A stretch of 64,000 nt of DNA from DATFVA01 sp963774455. GTDB lineage: Bacteria; Bacteroidota; Ignavibacteria; Ignavibacteriales; Ignavibacteriaceae. The position numbers and the translations under genes were made by a program. This document shows, piece by piece, positions 27,472-35,755 of this stretch (position 1 is the first letter of the stretch; each line of letters starts with the position of its first letter). The notes under the pieces were generated by a model. It made no database searches and was not told where the DNA came from. It saw nothing but the letters and a program-made list of their open reading frames with translations. The stretch covers positions 620,001 through 684,000 of the forward strand of contig CAVZFD010000004.1 in assembly GCA_963774455.1 (NCBI GenBank). The letters run 5' to 3'.

Positions 27472-28944
27472 TTAGTCCTTTAATGGATTCTGTTTTTCTA
27501 TTTTCCTGATGTAGAAGAAAAGTATGACGATCAGAAAGCTTATTATTAAGACTGATATAAGTAACCCTATTCTTCTGAAATAATATTCGTCAATAGCACC
27601 CTGTGCTTCGGCGATCACGTTTTTTGATGATGCGAATCCTTTATTAACAACCTCTTTGAATTTATCTTTATTGAAAGAATGAAGGACCGTCCTTGTTTCA
27701 ATCTGTGCCTGGTGGATGTTCCTTAACTCAAATTTTGCTTCTTCTACTTCCATTCCTTTCTGTTCTGCTTCGAATACAAGTTTATTAGCGAGGGTATCCT
27801 GAAGAGCAAGACTATCGAGCCAGCCCTTCATTTCTGCAGCAGCCATAAATCCTTCACGGTTATTTGAGGCGGAATGGCATTTAATGCATACAGATCCCTC
27901 CGCTGTGCCGAGCAGTTTATCCTGCACAGGCAGTATTTCATGATTACCATGACAGGTTTCACATTCGGGATAATTGTTCTCATCGAATGCTTTTTTATGG
28001 GGACTGCCGGCAAAGAGTTCAGCATTTAAAACATGACAGGTACCGCAGACTTTTGAAATTGAGGTAAGTCCGGGAGGCATAGCTGAATGATTACCATGAC
28101 AGCTGTTGCACACAGGGGCACTAAGATCATTTTTTACCAGGAGAGCTTTTCCATGAACGCTCTTAACATATTTATCATACTGATCGGTGGGGATGCCGTA
28201 TTCTTTCATATAGTCTTTATTGCTGTGGCATTGTGCGCAGGTTTTAGGAATATTTGTCGGGTATACCGATGAGCGAACATCTTTAGTAGAAAGGATGTTA
28301 TGACTTCCGTGACAGCTAACGCATTCAGCCGGCTTCGGATCACCTTTGGCATTAAGGATTCCATGTTCACTTGTCCTGTATTTCTGATACTGATCAACGG
28401 CAATTTCAGGGTTATAGGAGCGCATGAATTTTGCATCGCCATGACATTTATTACAGGTCTGAGGAATATTAGTAGGATAAACAGGAGATGAAGGATTCTT
28501 TACAGATACTATCCCATGGGCATTATGGCAGGTGATGCACTGAACTATTCTATCTGTACCATTCAGATTCGTCTTACCGTGCACACTGTTTTTCAGCAAA
28601 GCCAATTGATTTGTTGCCAGCGATTTATCATACCCGGAGATAAATGTGGAATCAGAATGGCACCTGGAACAGATTTCGGAAATCTGGTTTCCCTTTGGAA
28701 TACCGATAAAGCCTTTACTCTTATTCATTGCTTCATCCATATCCTCGCTTTTACTATCTCCTCCATGGCAGTCAGAGCAGCTTAAGCCAGCAAGATGATG
28801 GACGTCATTTTTGAACAACTCTGCCGGGGAGCTTCCCAAATCGGAGTGGCAGGAATAACATTTATCTTCTGCAGCATATAAGAGCGAACGGCAGGATATA
28901 AGAAAGAATAAAAATAATAAGCTGGTTCTTAAAATTGTTTTCAC
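27472..28944 (-). CDS. Undecahaem membrane-anchored cytochrome c
   Basis: About 490 residues. Eleven CXXCH motifs are visible: CYSCH, CSDCH, CSRCH, CITCH, CNKCH, CVSCH, CAQCH, CNSCH, CGTCH, CETCH and CIKCH. They are spread over the first ~350 residues with an internal repeat (SSVYPTNIP before haems 5 and 7). A haem-free helical region follows, then a C-terminal TM (about 460-482, LLISVLIISFLIVILFFYI) with a basic cytoplasmic tail. The GTG at 28944 overlaps the cytochrome b stop as GTGA and gives a proper signal peptide, so I prefer it to the GTG at 28953. It is probably the periplasmic electron-exit module of the Rieske/cytochrome b complex encoded just upstream. The electron acceptor is unknown. 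Confidence 0.9.
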   Translation of the reverse strand: MKTILRTSLLFLFFLISCRSLLYAAEDKCYSCHSDLGSSPAELFKNDVHHLAGLSCSDCHGGDSKSEDMDEAMNKSKGFIGIPKGNQISEICSRCHSDSTFISGYDKSLATNQLALLKNSVHGKTNLNGTDRIVQCITCHNAHGIVSVKNPSSPVYPTNIPQTCNKCHGDAKFMRSYNPEIAVDQYQKYRTSEHGILNAKGDPKPAECVSCHGSHNILSTKDVRSSVYPTNIPKTCAQCHSNKDYMKEYGIPTDQYDKYVKSVHGKALLVKNDLSAPVCNSCHGNHSAMPPGLTSISKVCGTCHVLNAELFAGSPHKKAFDENNYPECETCHGNHEILPVQDKLLGTAEGSVCIKCHSASNNREGFMAAAEMKGWLDSLALQDTLANKLVFEAEQKGMEVEEAKFELRNIHQAQIETRTVLHSFNKDKFKEVVNKGFASSKNVIAEAQGAIDEYYFRRIGLLISVLIISFLIVILFFYIRKIEKQNPLKD

Positions 28945-30017
28945 GACAGCCACCCGAGTGAAGTTAAGAGAATAATAAACATTACGGCGAAGAGTCCCAT
29001 ATAATTTATCTTGAGATTACGTTCGCCTCTTGAGCTTTTACGATCCCAGAACGGAACCAGCAGCCATAGAACTCCTGCAATCCCAAACAGGAGAATACCT
29101 ACCACTTCACCTTCAAAGATGAAAATGTGTGAGGGAAAATACTTCAGGGTCTGGAACATAAAGAGGAAGTACCATTCAGGTTTAATACCTGCGGGAGCTA
29201 TGCCGAAAAGGTCTGCCTTAATTCCAAGTTCAGCAGGAAAGAACACCGCGAGTATCGCAAGTAGATTCAGGACGAGAAGCCAGAGCAGAAGGTCACGCAG
29301 GAAAAAGTTCGGAAAGAAAGGCATTTTTTTGAGCGGAATCTTTTTTCCCTTTGTCTCAAGCGGTTCGCTCATTCCCTGTCTCTGAACAAGTATCAGGTGA
29401 ACAGCAAGGAGTATAGTAAAAATTCCCGGAAGAAAGGCAACATGAAAGCCGAAGAACCTGGAGAGTGTAGCACCTGTAACATCACTGCCTCCGCGCAGGA
29501 ATATCTTTACAGGTTCTCCTATCAGAGGAATTGCTCCTGCTATATCGGTTCCGACTTTCGTAGCAAAAAATGCCAGCTCATTCCACGGTAAGAGGTAGCC
29601 GCTGAAACCAAAAAACAATGCGAGGAAAAACATAAATACGCCTGTCAGCCAGGTTAATTCTCTCGGTTTCCTGTAGGCTTTTTCAAAATAGACGCTGAAC
29701 ATATGGATGAAAAGGGAAAGAATAAAAAGATTAGCCGACCAGGCGTGGATAGACCTGACCAGCCAGCCGAACTGAACTTTCGACATTATGAATTGAATAC
29801 TCTCGTAGGCGAGATCTGCACTTCCTTTATAATAGAAAAGGAGAAGAATACCGGTAACAACCTGAATAGTGAAGAGGAAAACTGAAACTCCTCCGAAATA
29901 ATACCAGACTGAATGCCGGTGGACGGGAACATACTTTTTACTGAAGAATCTGATAAGATCTTCGAACTGTACCCGTTCATCTAACCAACCGTAAAGTTTT
30001 AAGAATGTATTTTTCAT
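28941..30017 (-). CDS. Cytochrome b of a Rieske/b complex (petB-petD fused type)
   Basis: About 358 residues, full-length cytochrome b with eight or nine TM segments. The two b-haem His pairs are in SIHAWSANLFILSLFIHMF and FGFHVAFLPGIFTILLAVHL. The Qo-site motif is PEWYF (AGIKPEWYFLFMFQTLKYF), as in b6f subunit IV and bc1 cytochrome b. The ATG at 30017 is preferred over an upstream TTG at 30041 that would overlap the Rieske gene. It oxidises quinol together with the Rieske protein and hands electrons to the multihaem cytochrome. The translational coupling on both sides implies fixed stoichiometry. Confidence 0.92.
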   Translation of the reverse strand: MKNTFLKLYGWLDERVQFEDLIRFFSKKYVPVHRHSVWYYFGGVSVFLFTIQVVTGILLLFYYKGSADLAYESIQFIMSKVQFGWLVRSIHAWSANLFILSLFIHMFSVYFEKAYRKPRELTWLTGVFMFFLALFFGFSGYLLPWNELAFFATKVGTDIAGAIPLIGEPVKIFLRGGSDVTGATLSRFFGFHVAFLPGIFTILLAVHLILVQRQGMSEPLETKGKKIPLKKMPFFPNFFLRDLLLWLLVLNLLAILAVFFPAELGIKADLFGIAPAGIKPEWYFLFMFQTLKYFPSHIFIFEGEVVGILLFGIAGVLWLLVPFWDRKSSRGERNLKINYMGLFAVMFIILLTSLGWLS

Positions 30018-30024
30018 GATAATA

Positions 30025-30477
30025 TTATGTGGTTTTTGCAATCATTAATTCATCCCCCTTAATTATTGTTTTGAATTTGCTGAGAGGCCTGGGAGGGGGA
30101 CCTGAAATATTTCTGCCTGTAAGGTCATATTTCCCGTTATGACAGGCGCACCAGATTACGTTCTTTTCTTTTACGTACTGAACGGTACAGTCAAGGTGGG
30201 TACACCTTGCGGAAAAAGCAAGAAACTTATCGTCAGAGGGAATTACAATAACGGGTTCATTTCCGAAACGGACGATCTTGAAATCTTCCTTTTTCAGGTC
30301 GGCTACCTTCCCGGCGTTCACTACTGAAACTTCAACTTCTCTTTGTTTAGGAGGACGAAGAAAAGAGAATACCGGGTATAGAACCGAGGCGGAGAAAGCC
30401 GTTATACCTGTCATACCGAGGATCTTTAGAAAGCTTCTGCGGGAAGTCGGTTTGTTTTTGGGATCAGATATTTCCAT
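30025..30477 (-). CDS. Rieske iron-sulfur protein
   Basis: A 150-residue Rieske protein of the bc1/b6f kind. The N-terminal twin-arginine-type signal anchor is SRRSFLKILGMTGITAFSASVL. The [2Fe-2S] ligands are C92 and H94 (RCTHLDC, with C97 as the disulfide partner) and C110 and H113 (WCACHNGKYD, with C112 as the disulfide partner). A GPPPRPL segment follows, as in most Rieske proteins. It is immediately upstream of cytochrome b (ATG 7 bases after this stop), so the two form the core of the complex. The second box has N in place of the usual serine (CHNG), a variant that could lower the midpoint potential; that effect is inference. Confidence 0.93.
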   Translation of the reverse strand: MEISDPKNKPTSRRSFLKILGMTGITAFSASVLYPVFSFLRPPKQREVEVSVVNAGKVADLKKEDFKIVRFGNEPVIVIPSDDKFLAFSARCTHLDCTVQYVKEKNVIWCACHNGKYDLTGRNISGPPPRPLSKFKTIIKGDELMIAKTT

Positions 30478-30496
30478 AATTAGAATACTTTGTTTG

Positions 30497-30871
30497 TTAC
30501 TGTTGTTTATAAAAGGGAATAGCCGCTGTTATAATTTCTTTTATGATGTTATTGTCTAATGGTTTTTCGGTTAGGTTGAAGATCCCTTCCTGGTAAAGGA
30601 TCCCGCCCTCCTGAGGACTGGTGTTTTCATTTACGATAATCAGAGGGGTTCTTGGATTTATCCTTTTGATTATTTTTACCCAGTTATGACAGACAGAAAA
30701 ACTTTCACTACAGTCACATACAATCATATCGTAATCGTTCTCCTGTAAATCAAGGATGAACCCGGCAAATTCTTTTTTCTTCACGAGGGCGATGCCAATC
30801 TCCGAACAAATTTCGAGGCACTGTGATATTGTAGTTTCATCGCTGCTAAGTATTATCCCTCTGAACTTCAT
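30497..30871 (-). CDS. Stand-alone receiver-like protein
   Basis: A 124-residue single-domain protein with a CheY-like layout: D11-E12 near the N-terminus (SSDETT), the candidate phosphoacceptor D53 at the end of beta 3 (DMIVCDCSES) and the switch lysine in TEKPLD. Only one Asp of the usual N-terminal acidic pair is kept and the Asp is followed by CSES rather than a proline, so phosphorylation is possible but not assured. It lies 19 bases upstream of the Rieske gene and 180 bases after the NtrC-type regulator, suggesting a role in controlling or sensing this complex. It is the first gene of the Rieske/b/multihaem unit. Confidence 0.7.
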   Translation of the reverse strand: MKFRGIILSSDETTISQCLEICSEIGIALVKKKEFAGFILDLQENDYDMIVCDCSESFSVCHNWVKIIKRINPRTPLIIVNENTSPQEGGILYQEGIFNLTEKPLDNNIIKEIITAAIPFYKQQ

Positions 30872-30910
30872 AAGCGATACCTTTAATGTCTTGAGGCACT
30901 GATGGCATTT

Positions 30911-30938
30911 ATTATACCAGAGCGGTTTCAGCTCTAAA
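30911..30938 (-). promoter_or_regulatory. Candidate promoter with an operator-like dyad for the Rieske/cytochrome unit
   Basis: Read on the minus strand: TTTAGA, a 16-base spacer, then TATAAT, 40 bases before the receiver gene start. The spacer region carries the dyad AGAGC-N7-GCTCT (30919-30923 and 30931-30935). AAAGG lies before the ATG. It is a sigma-70-like match rather than a TAnnTTTG one, and no sigma-54 -24/-12 pair was found although the neighbouring regulator is NtrC-like. Confidence 0.35.
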
Positions 30939-31050
30939 AAGTGTTATTCTAAGGATAAATTGCAGGATATGATTAAAATGCAAGGAGGAGAATAGAAGTG
31001 CATGATTAGAAAGTGTATCCCTGATGTCCCACTAATCCATTAATTGTTAA

Positions 31051-32442
31051 TTATCCCTTCCTGTACAAGGTCGGGTCAAGTTCATATTTTTTCAGGATGC
31101 GGTGAATATGCCTGCGAGTCATACCCGCTTCTTCTGATATACGGGTAATGTTTCCCTTATGTTTTGTGAGGAGGAAGAGAAAATATTTCTTTTCTACATC
31201 CCCAACGGCCTTGTTTCTAACATCCGAGAGAGAGCTTTTGGGAAATCCTGCTGCTGCTTTCCGGCCGGATGCAAACTGGGGCGGGAGCTCATTTAAAGTT
31301 ATCTTTTCCCCTTTTACCAACGCCACGGCTCTTTCCACAACATTCTCCATTTCCCTTACGTTACCCGGCCAGTCGTAAGCTTCAAATAACTCGAGCACTG
31401 ACTCGTCAAAACCTTTTATATTCTTCGGCGATGACTTTACTGTTTTTACAAGAAAATGCTCAGCAAGCAGCATGATATCCTCTTTTCGTTCTTTCAGAGG
31501 AGGAACCTGAATGTTTATGACATTAAGCCGGTAATAGAAATCTTTCCGCATTATTTCTTTTTCGAGGGCTTTATTTATGTCCTGGTTCGTTGCGGAAATC
31601 AGCCGCAGATCAGCCTGAATAAGTTCATTTCCTCCGAGCCTTCTCAGCTGCTGATCCTGCAGCGTTCTGAGGAGCTTAATCTGAAGGTTTACAGGCAATT
31701 CGCAGACCTCATCAAGAAAAAAAGAACCGCCGTTAGCGTACTCAAGCAGCCCGATTTTTCTATGAGATGCCCCGGTAAAAGCGCCTTTTTCATATCCGAA
31801 TAATTCAGCTTCGAACAGGTTTTCAGGAAACGCACCGCAGTTTACAGGAACGAAGGGTTTAAGCCTCCTGCTGCTGTGAGCGTGGATGCTTCGTGCTATA
31901 AGCTCTTTTCCCGTACCGCTCTCCCCGGTGATCAGCACATTAGCATCAGAGTCCGCAACACTTTCAATCATCTCAAATACTTTCCTGATAGGTTCGCTTT
32001 TACCGATTATATTATCGAACCTGAATTTATCTTCCAGTTGTTTAAGCAGACTGACCCTTTCTTTGTATAGATTTCTCTGTCTCAACCCTTTTTCAACCAG
32101 TATTTTCAGGTTCTCAGTTTCGAAAGGCTTTTCAATAAAATCAAAAGCCCCCGCCTTCATAGCCGATACGGCTCTGTCAATTGTTCCGTAAGCCGAGAAT
32201 ATAATGACAGGTGTATTCGGGGCTGCTTTTTGAACCGCATCAAGGACCTGCATCCCGTCAAAATCAGGCATGAGCAAATCACAAAATACGAGATCAAATT
32301 CTTCATCCTGCATGAGTTTAAGCGCCTGGTTCCCGTCAGGAACAGGAAATGGATTATTGCCCAGGGCGGAGAGTATTTTTGAACAGCCTCTAAGCATATC
32401 AGGCTCATCATCGATTATCAGGATTTTGGGTTTTGAAATCAT
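31051..32442 (-). CDS. NtrC-family sigma-54-dependent response regulator
   Basis: A 463-residue regulator: receiver domain (1-120, acidic pair D11-D12, phosphoacceptor D55 in VFCDLLMPDFDG, switch Lys in IEKPFE), AAA+ domain (about 140-370) with Walker A GESGTGKE, the sigma-54 contact loop GAFTGA, the Walker B segment FLDEV and the R-finger region, and a Fis-type HTH at the C-terminus (NITRISEEAGMTRRHIHRIL). It would open sigma-54 promoters after phosphorylation. Its ATG overlaps the sensor kinase stop (ATGA). The targets are not known; the divergent ABC operon and the downstream cytochrome unit are candidates. Confidence 0.95.
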   Translation of the reverse strand: MISKPKILIIDDEPDMLRGCSKILSALGNNPFPVPDGNQALKLMQDEEFDLVFCDLLMPDFDGMQVLDAVQKAAPNTPVIIFSAYGTIDRAVSAMKAGAFDFIEKPFETENLKILVEKGLRQRNLYKERVSLLKQLEDKFRFDNIIGKSEPIRKVFEMIESVADSDANVLITGESGTGKELIARSIHAHSSRRLKPFVPVNCGAFPENLFEAELFGYEKGAFTGASHRKIGLLEYANGGSFFLDEVCELPVNLQIKLLRTLQDQQLRRLGGNELIQADLRLISATNQDINKALEKEIMRKDFYYRLNVINIQVPPLKERKEDIMLLAEHFLVKTVKSSPKNIKGFDESVLELFEAYDWPGNVREMENVVERAVALVKGEKITLNELPPQFASGRKAAAGFPKSSLSDVRNKAVGDVEKKYFLFLLTKHKGNITRISEEAGMTRRHIHRILKKYELDPTLYRKG

Positions 32443-34205
32443 AATTTGATCCCTTCACTGGTATAGGGCAGGGTAATAATAAATTTTGTGTATCTGCCTT
32501 CTTCACTTTCTACTTCGAGTTTTCCCCGGCAGCGTTGAACTATTGTGCGCGAAATTGACAATCCAAGTCCTGTGCCCTGTTTATCAAGCTTCGTTGAGAA
32601 GAATGGATTGAATATTTTAGTTATGTTTTCTTTCTTAATTCCGATACCATTATCTTCAATCGATATAAAAATCCCATTTACTTTTTTTAACCCGATCAGA
32701 TCTTTTCCCAGAGTATTCCTGCCGGTTATTATCTTTATTTCACCATAGTCCTGCAGAGCATCGATGGCATTATTTAATATATTCATAATTACCTGTTCCA
32801 TCTGTCTTTTATCAGCGAAGATCAGCGGAAGGGATGTGTCGTACGATTTAGATAAACGGATCTTCCTTGATTTAAGTCTGTGACCTATAAGGTAAACACA
32901 TTCATCAATAAAATCTTCAATACGGATAGCTTCAGGATTAAAGGGCATCAATCTTGAATAAGTAAGGAGGGTCCTTGTATAATCGCTGATTCTGCGCGTT
33001 TGATTACGGATAATATTTAATTCCTCCTTAAGACTATCGTCAGTGTTATTCTCAAGAAGTATTGCGTCGGCGTGAGCAGCAATAATCCCTGCCGGTGTGT
33101 TGATTTCGTGCGCCACGCTGTCTACCAGTTCCCCGATTGAGGCCAGCTTTGAAGCCTGATCCAATTTTTCCCTGTACTGATGGATCTCTTCGAGGTTTCT
33201 GTTGGCTTCTTCCGCACGGATTCTCCGCAGATTGAGGAAATATATAAGCAAGCCGAGTATAAGGATAACGGCAAGGATAATGAGACCAAGTATAAAGAAA
33301 AGCTGGAACCTGCTTCTCAGACCTGTTGTTACTTTTGGAAGCAGGGTGCTGATTGCAATTATCCAGGTCTGGTTCTGAAGCCTAACCGGTACATAAGCCA
33401 TAATTTTGGCCGGCTCATTACCAATGACATAATACTCATCAATTGAGGGAAGACTGGCTTCAATCATTCTATGCTGTGTGTCAAAATTAATATGACAGTT
33501 GCGGCATTTGCCTGTTGTTTTAAGGATCGATTTGAACAGCATCTCCTGGTGCCGCGGATGATAGATCAATCTCCCTTCTCCGTCGAGAACCCATGCAAAG
33601 TCATCGCTGCTTAATTTCAGCGGCTGGATAAATCTTTTTATGAGTATATCAAAATCAACGAGATAACCTATAAAATGATTCGGCCCGGAATTTACATTTC
33701 CAGGCAGCCTGACAATCATAAGGAAAGATTTGGGACTATTTTTATCACCCTGCCTATCAGGCATTACATCGGAAAATACATATTCCGGGGTATGTTTATT
33801 AATTTTCATCGTTAATTCAGGGATAGTCATATAAGACCAGGAAGGAAGGAGGTTTCCGGTTGTAAACAGAATATTTCCGGATGAGTCGGATAAAAAAATT
33901 GTCCTTATTATGGTGCTGTCATAATTCTCTTTGAAGAACCTGAGCGAGGCATACTCATTCCGATTTGGAAGTTTAAGAACATCCGGGTTATGGGTAAGCA
34001 GCTTCATATCCCTCACGAGGTGTTCAATAAAGAAATTTATTCCCTGTGCGACTGACTTTGCCATCTCAAGCTGCTGAAGCTGGTGATCCCGTTTCGCATC
34101 CTCCAGCGTATTTGTATATATTCTGTTTACCAGGAACAGGAAAAGGACTGTAAGAAGAAGGAGTACTCCTGCAACTATTAAATATTTCCCTCTGTTTTTT
34201 TTCAT
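32439..34205 (-). CDS. Sensor histidine kinase with a c-type haem motif in its extracytoplasmic domain
   Basis: A 588-residue kinase. TM1 about 8-27; a ~275-residue extracytoplasmic sensor (Cache-like) follows; TM2 about 303-325; a coiled coil; HisKA with H366 (DSVAHEINTPAG); and HATPase_c with NILNNAIDAL, DNGIGI and GTGLGLSIS. The sensor domain contains TGKCRNCHINFD, a CXXCH haem c motif at residues 234-238, just after GRLIYHPRHQEM, so a covalent haem in the periplasm is predicted. It is encoded 4 bases overlapping its regulator and upstream of an 11-haem cytochrome complex, which makes redox, NO, CO or O2 sensing plausible. Whether haem is attached needs a test; a structural or Zn-binding role is the alternative. 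Confidence 0.9.
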   Translation of the reverse strand: MKKNRGKYLIVAGVLLLLTVLFLFLVNRIYTNTLEDAKRDHQLQQLEMAKSVAQGINFFIEHLVRDMKLLTHNPDVLKLPNRNEYASLRFFKENYDSTIIRTIFLSDSSGNILFTTGNLLPSWSYMTIPELTMKINKHTPEYVFSDVMPDRQGDKNSPKSFLMIVRLPGNVNSGPNHFIGYLVDFDILIKRFIQPLKLSSDDFAWVLDGEGRLIYHPRHQEMLFKSILKTTGKCRNCHINFDTQHRMIEASLPSIDEYYVIGNEPAKIMAYVPVRLQNQTWIIAISTLLPKVTTGLRSRFQLFFILGLIILAVILILGLLIYFLNLRRIRAEEANRNLEEIHQYREKLDQASKLASIGELVDSVAHEINTPAGIIAAHADAILLENNTDDSLKEELNIIRNQTRRISDYTRTLLTYSRLMPFNPEAIRIEDFIDECVYLIGHRLKSRKIRLSKSYDTSLPLIFADKRQMEQVIMNILNNAIDALQDYGEIKIITGRNTLGKDLIGLKKVNGIFISIEDNGIGIKKENITKIFNPFFSTKLDKQGTGLGLSISRTIVQRCRGKLEVESEEGRYTKFIITLPYTSEGIKL

Positions 34206-34534
34206 TCTGCCTGTATTATGTGCCCCGAAAATTAATTAAATCCCACACATGCAAAGAATGTACTAACCGGAGAGAGCTGAAAAGAAGTAATCTGCGCGCA
34301 TTCTTTTACATTTTATCGTAAAAGGTAATTTCAAATGTCATACTGCGACATTTCCGGTCACATTGAACATTACGTTATTTTAGAATCAAAAACAACAGAA
34401 TTCTCCTTTGATATGTGTTAATCCTTAAAAATTCACTAAAGGCAATTAATACATTTTATGAATGGTATTTATAAAAATCTTTCCTTTATCATCTTAGTTC
34501 CTTAATTTTGAAACTCATAATCCCCGGAAAAGAA
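34206..34534. promoter_or_regulatory. Divergent control region between the sensor kinase and the ABC efflux operon
   Basis: About 330 bases without a gene. AAATGTC (34333-34339) and GACATTT (34347-34353) form a perfect 7-bp dyad with a 7-base gap, operator-like for an NtrC-type or other dimeric regulator. The dyad includes TGTCATACTG, a 10-mer also found at the right end of the dispersed repeat at 38946-38966. TAATTTTG at 34503-34510 is a candidate -7 element for the efflux operon. No sigma-54 -24/-12 promoter was found by eye on either strand. Confidence 0.4.
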
Positions 34535-35722
34535 ATGGAAACGAGCAAAGCCGACTTATCGTCGCTCAGGATAGATAGGTCTAATCATAATAACGGCTCT
34601 TCAAAAAAAACATTAATTATAATTCTGGTAATAATAGCTGCCGCAGTACTATTATTTCTAGGGTACACTATAGCCGGATCGTTATTCAATTCAGCGTATG
34701 ATGTAAAACTTTCCGACGCAACAATGCAGCTACCTTCGCAGGCAAATGCAAGTCTAACTGCCAGCGGATATGTAGTAGCACAAAGGAAAGCGTCAGTAGC
34801 ATCCAAAGGAACCGGGAGACTGGTTTACCTTGGCGTAGTTGAAGGAGACCAGGTGAAAAAGGAACAGGTATTAGGCAGACTTGAAGACAGTGATATCCGT
34901 GCACAGCTTGAGGAAGCCAAAGCTAACCTGAAACTTGCAGAGTCAGGTCTTAATGACTCCAAAAACAATTATTTCAGGCAGAATGAATTGTTGAAATCAG
35001 GTGCAACCACACAAATGGCGGTTGATGCTGCTGAGGCAAATTATAACCGTATTCTCGCTTCGATTGAAGTCGCTGAAGCAAACGTTAATTCAGCAAATGT
35101 AGCTCTCGAGAACACTTTAATCAGGGCTCCTTTTGATGGAACAGTTTTAACAAAGAATGCCGAGGTCGGTGAAATCGTTGCTCCGCTGGGAGCCAGTACA
35201 ACTTCACGCGGCGCGATCGTTACGATGGCTGATATGAAATCACTGCAGGTTGAAGCGGACGTTTCTGAATCTTACATAGAAAGGATTAAACCGGGACAGG
35301 ATTGCAAGATTATTGTTGATGCATATCCGCAGATATCTTATTCGGGCTATGTCGATAAAATCGTTCCAACTGCCGACCGTTCGAAGGCAACTGTTCTTGT
35401 GAAAGTCGGATTTCGGAAATATGATGATAAGGTGCTTCCGGAGATGAGTGCAAAGGTGCTTTTTTTATCTGAGAAGGTATCTGATACAGAGAAGCAGGAG
35501 CCTGCTGTGCTGGTTGTTCCGTATACTTCGGTAGCCAAAAGAGACGGAAGGGATGTTGTTTTTATGATCAGCAAAGACAGGGCGGTTCAGGTACCTGTAG
35601 TCAGGGGACGAGATCTCGATTCATTCATTGAGATTAAATCCGGTCTTGCTGAAGGGGACAAGGTAATTGACAATGTAACAGATGAAATCAAAGACGGGGT
35701 TAAAATAAAAGTACAGGATTAA
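34535..35722 (+). CDS. HlyD/MacA-like membrane fusion protein of an ABC efflux system
   Basis: About 395 residues. I chose the ATG at 34535 (METSKADLSS, preceded by GGAAAAG) over an upstream TTG at 34508 that overlaps the probable promoter. It has an N-terminal TM anchor (KKTLIIILVIIAAAVLLFLG), a lipoyl half motif (GRLVYLGVVEGDQVKKEQVL), a coiled coil (about 125-190), the second lipoyl half (LIRAPFDGTVLTKNAEVGEIV), a barrel domain and a membrane-proximal domain (LAEGDKVIDNVTDEIKDG). It is the periplasmic adaptor for the MacB-like ATPase and permeases that follow. Confidence 0.9.
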   Translation: METSKADLSSLRIDRSNHNNGSSKKTLIIILVIIAAAVLLFLGYTIAGSLFNSAYDVKLSDATMQLPSQANASLTASGYVVAQRKASVASKGTGRLVYLGVVEGDQVKKEQVLGRLEDSDIRAQLEEAKANLKLAESGLNDSKNNYFRQNELLKSGATTQMAVDAAEANYNRILASIEVAEANVNSANVALENTLIRAPFDGTVLTKNAEVGEIVAPLGASTTSRGAIVTMADMKSLQVEADVSESYIERIKPGQDCKIIVDAYPQISYSGYVDKIVPTADRSKATVLVKVGFRKYDDKVLPEMSAKVLFLSEKVSDTEKQEPAVLVVPYTSVAKRDGRDVVFMISKDRAVQVPVVRGRDLDSFIEIKSGLAEGDKVIDNVTDEIKDGVKIKVQD

Positions 35723-35755
35723 ATTTATATAAAAATCGAACTAACCGGAGATAAA

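Noticed and set aside
34206..34534. Sigma-54 promoter for the NtrC-type regulator's likely targets
   Set aside because: No GG-N10-GC (-24/-12) pair found on either strand; the divergent gap and 30872-31050 were both read.
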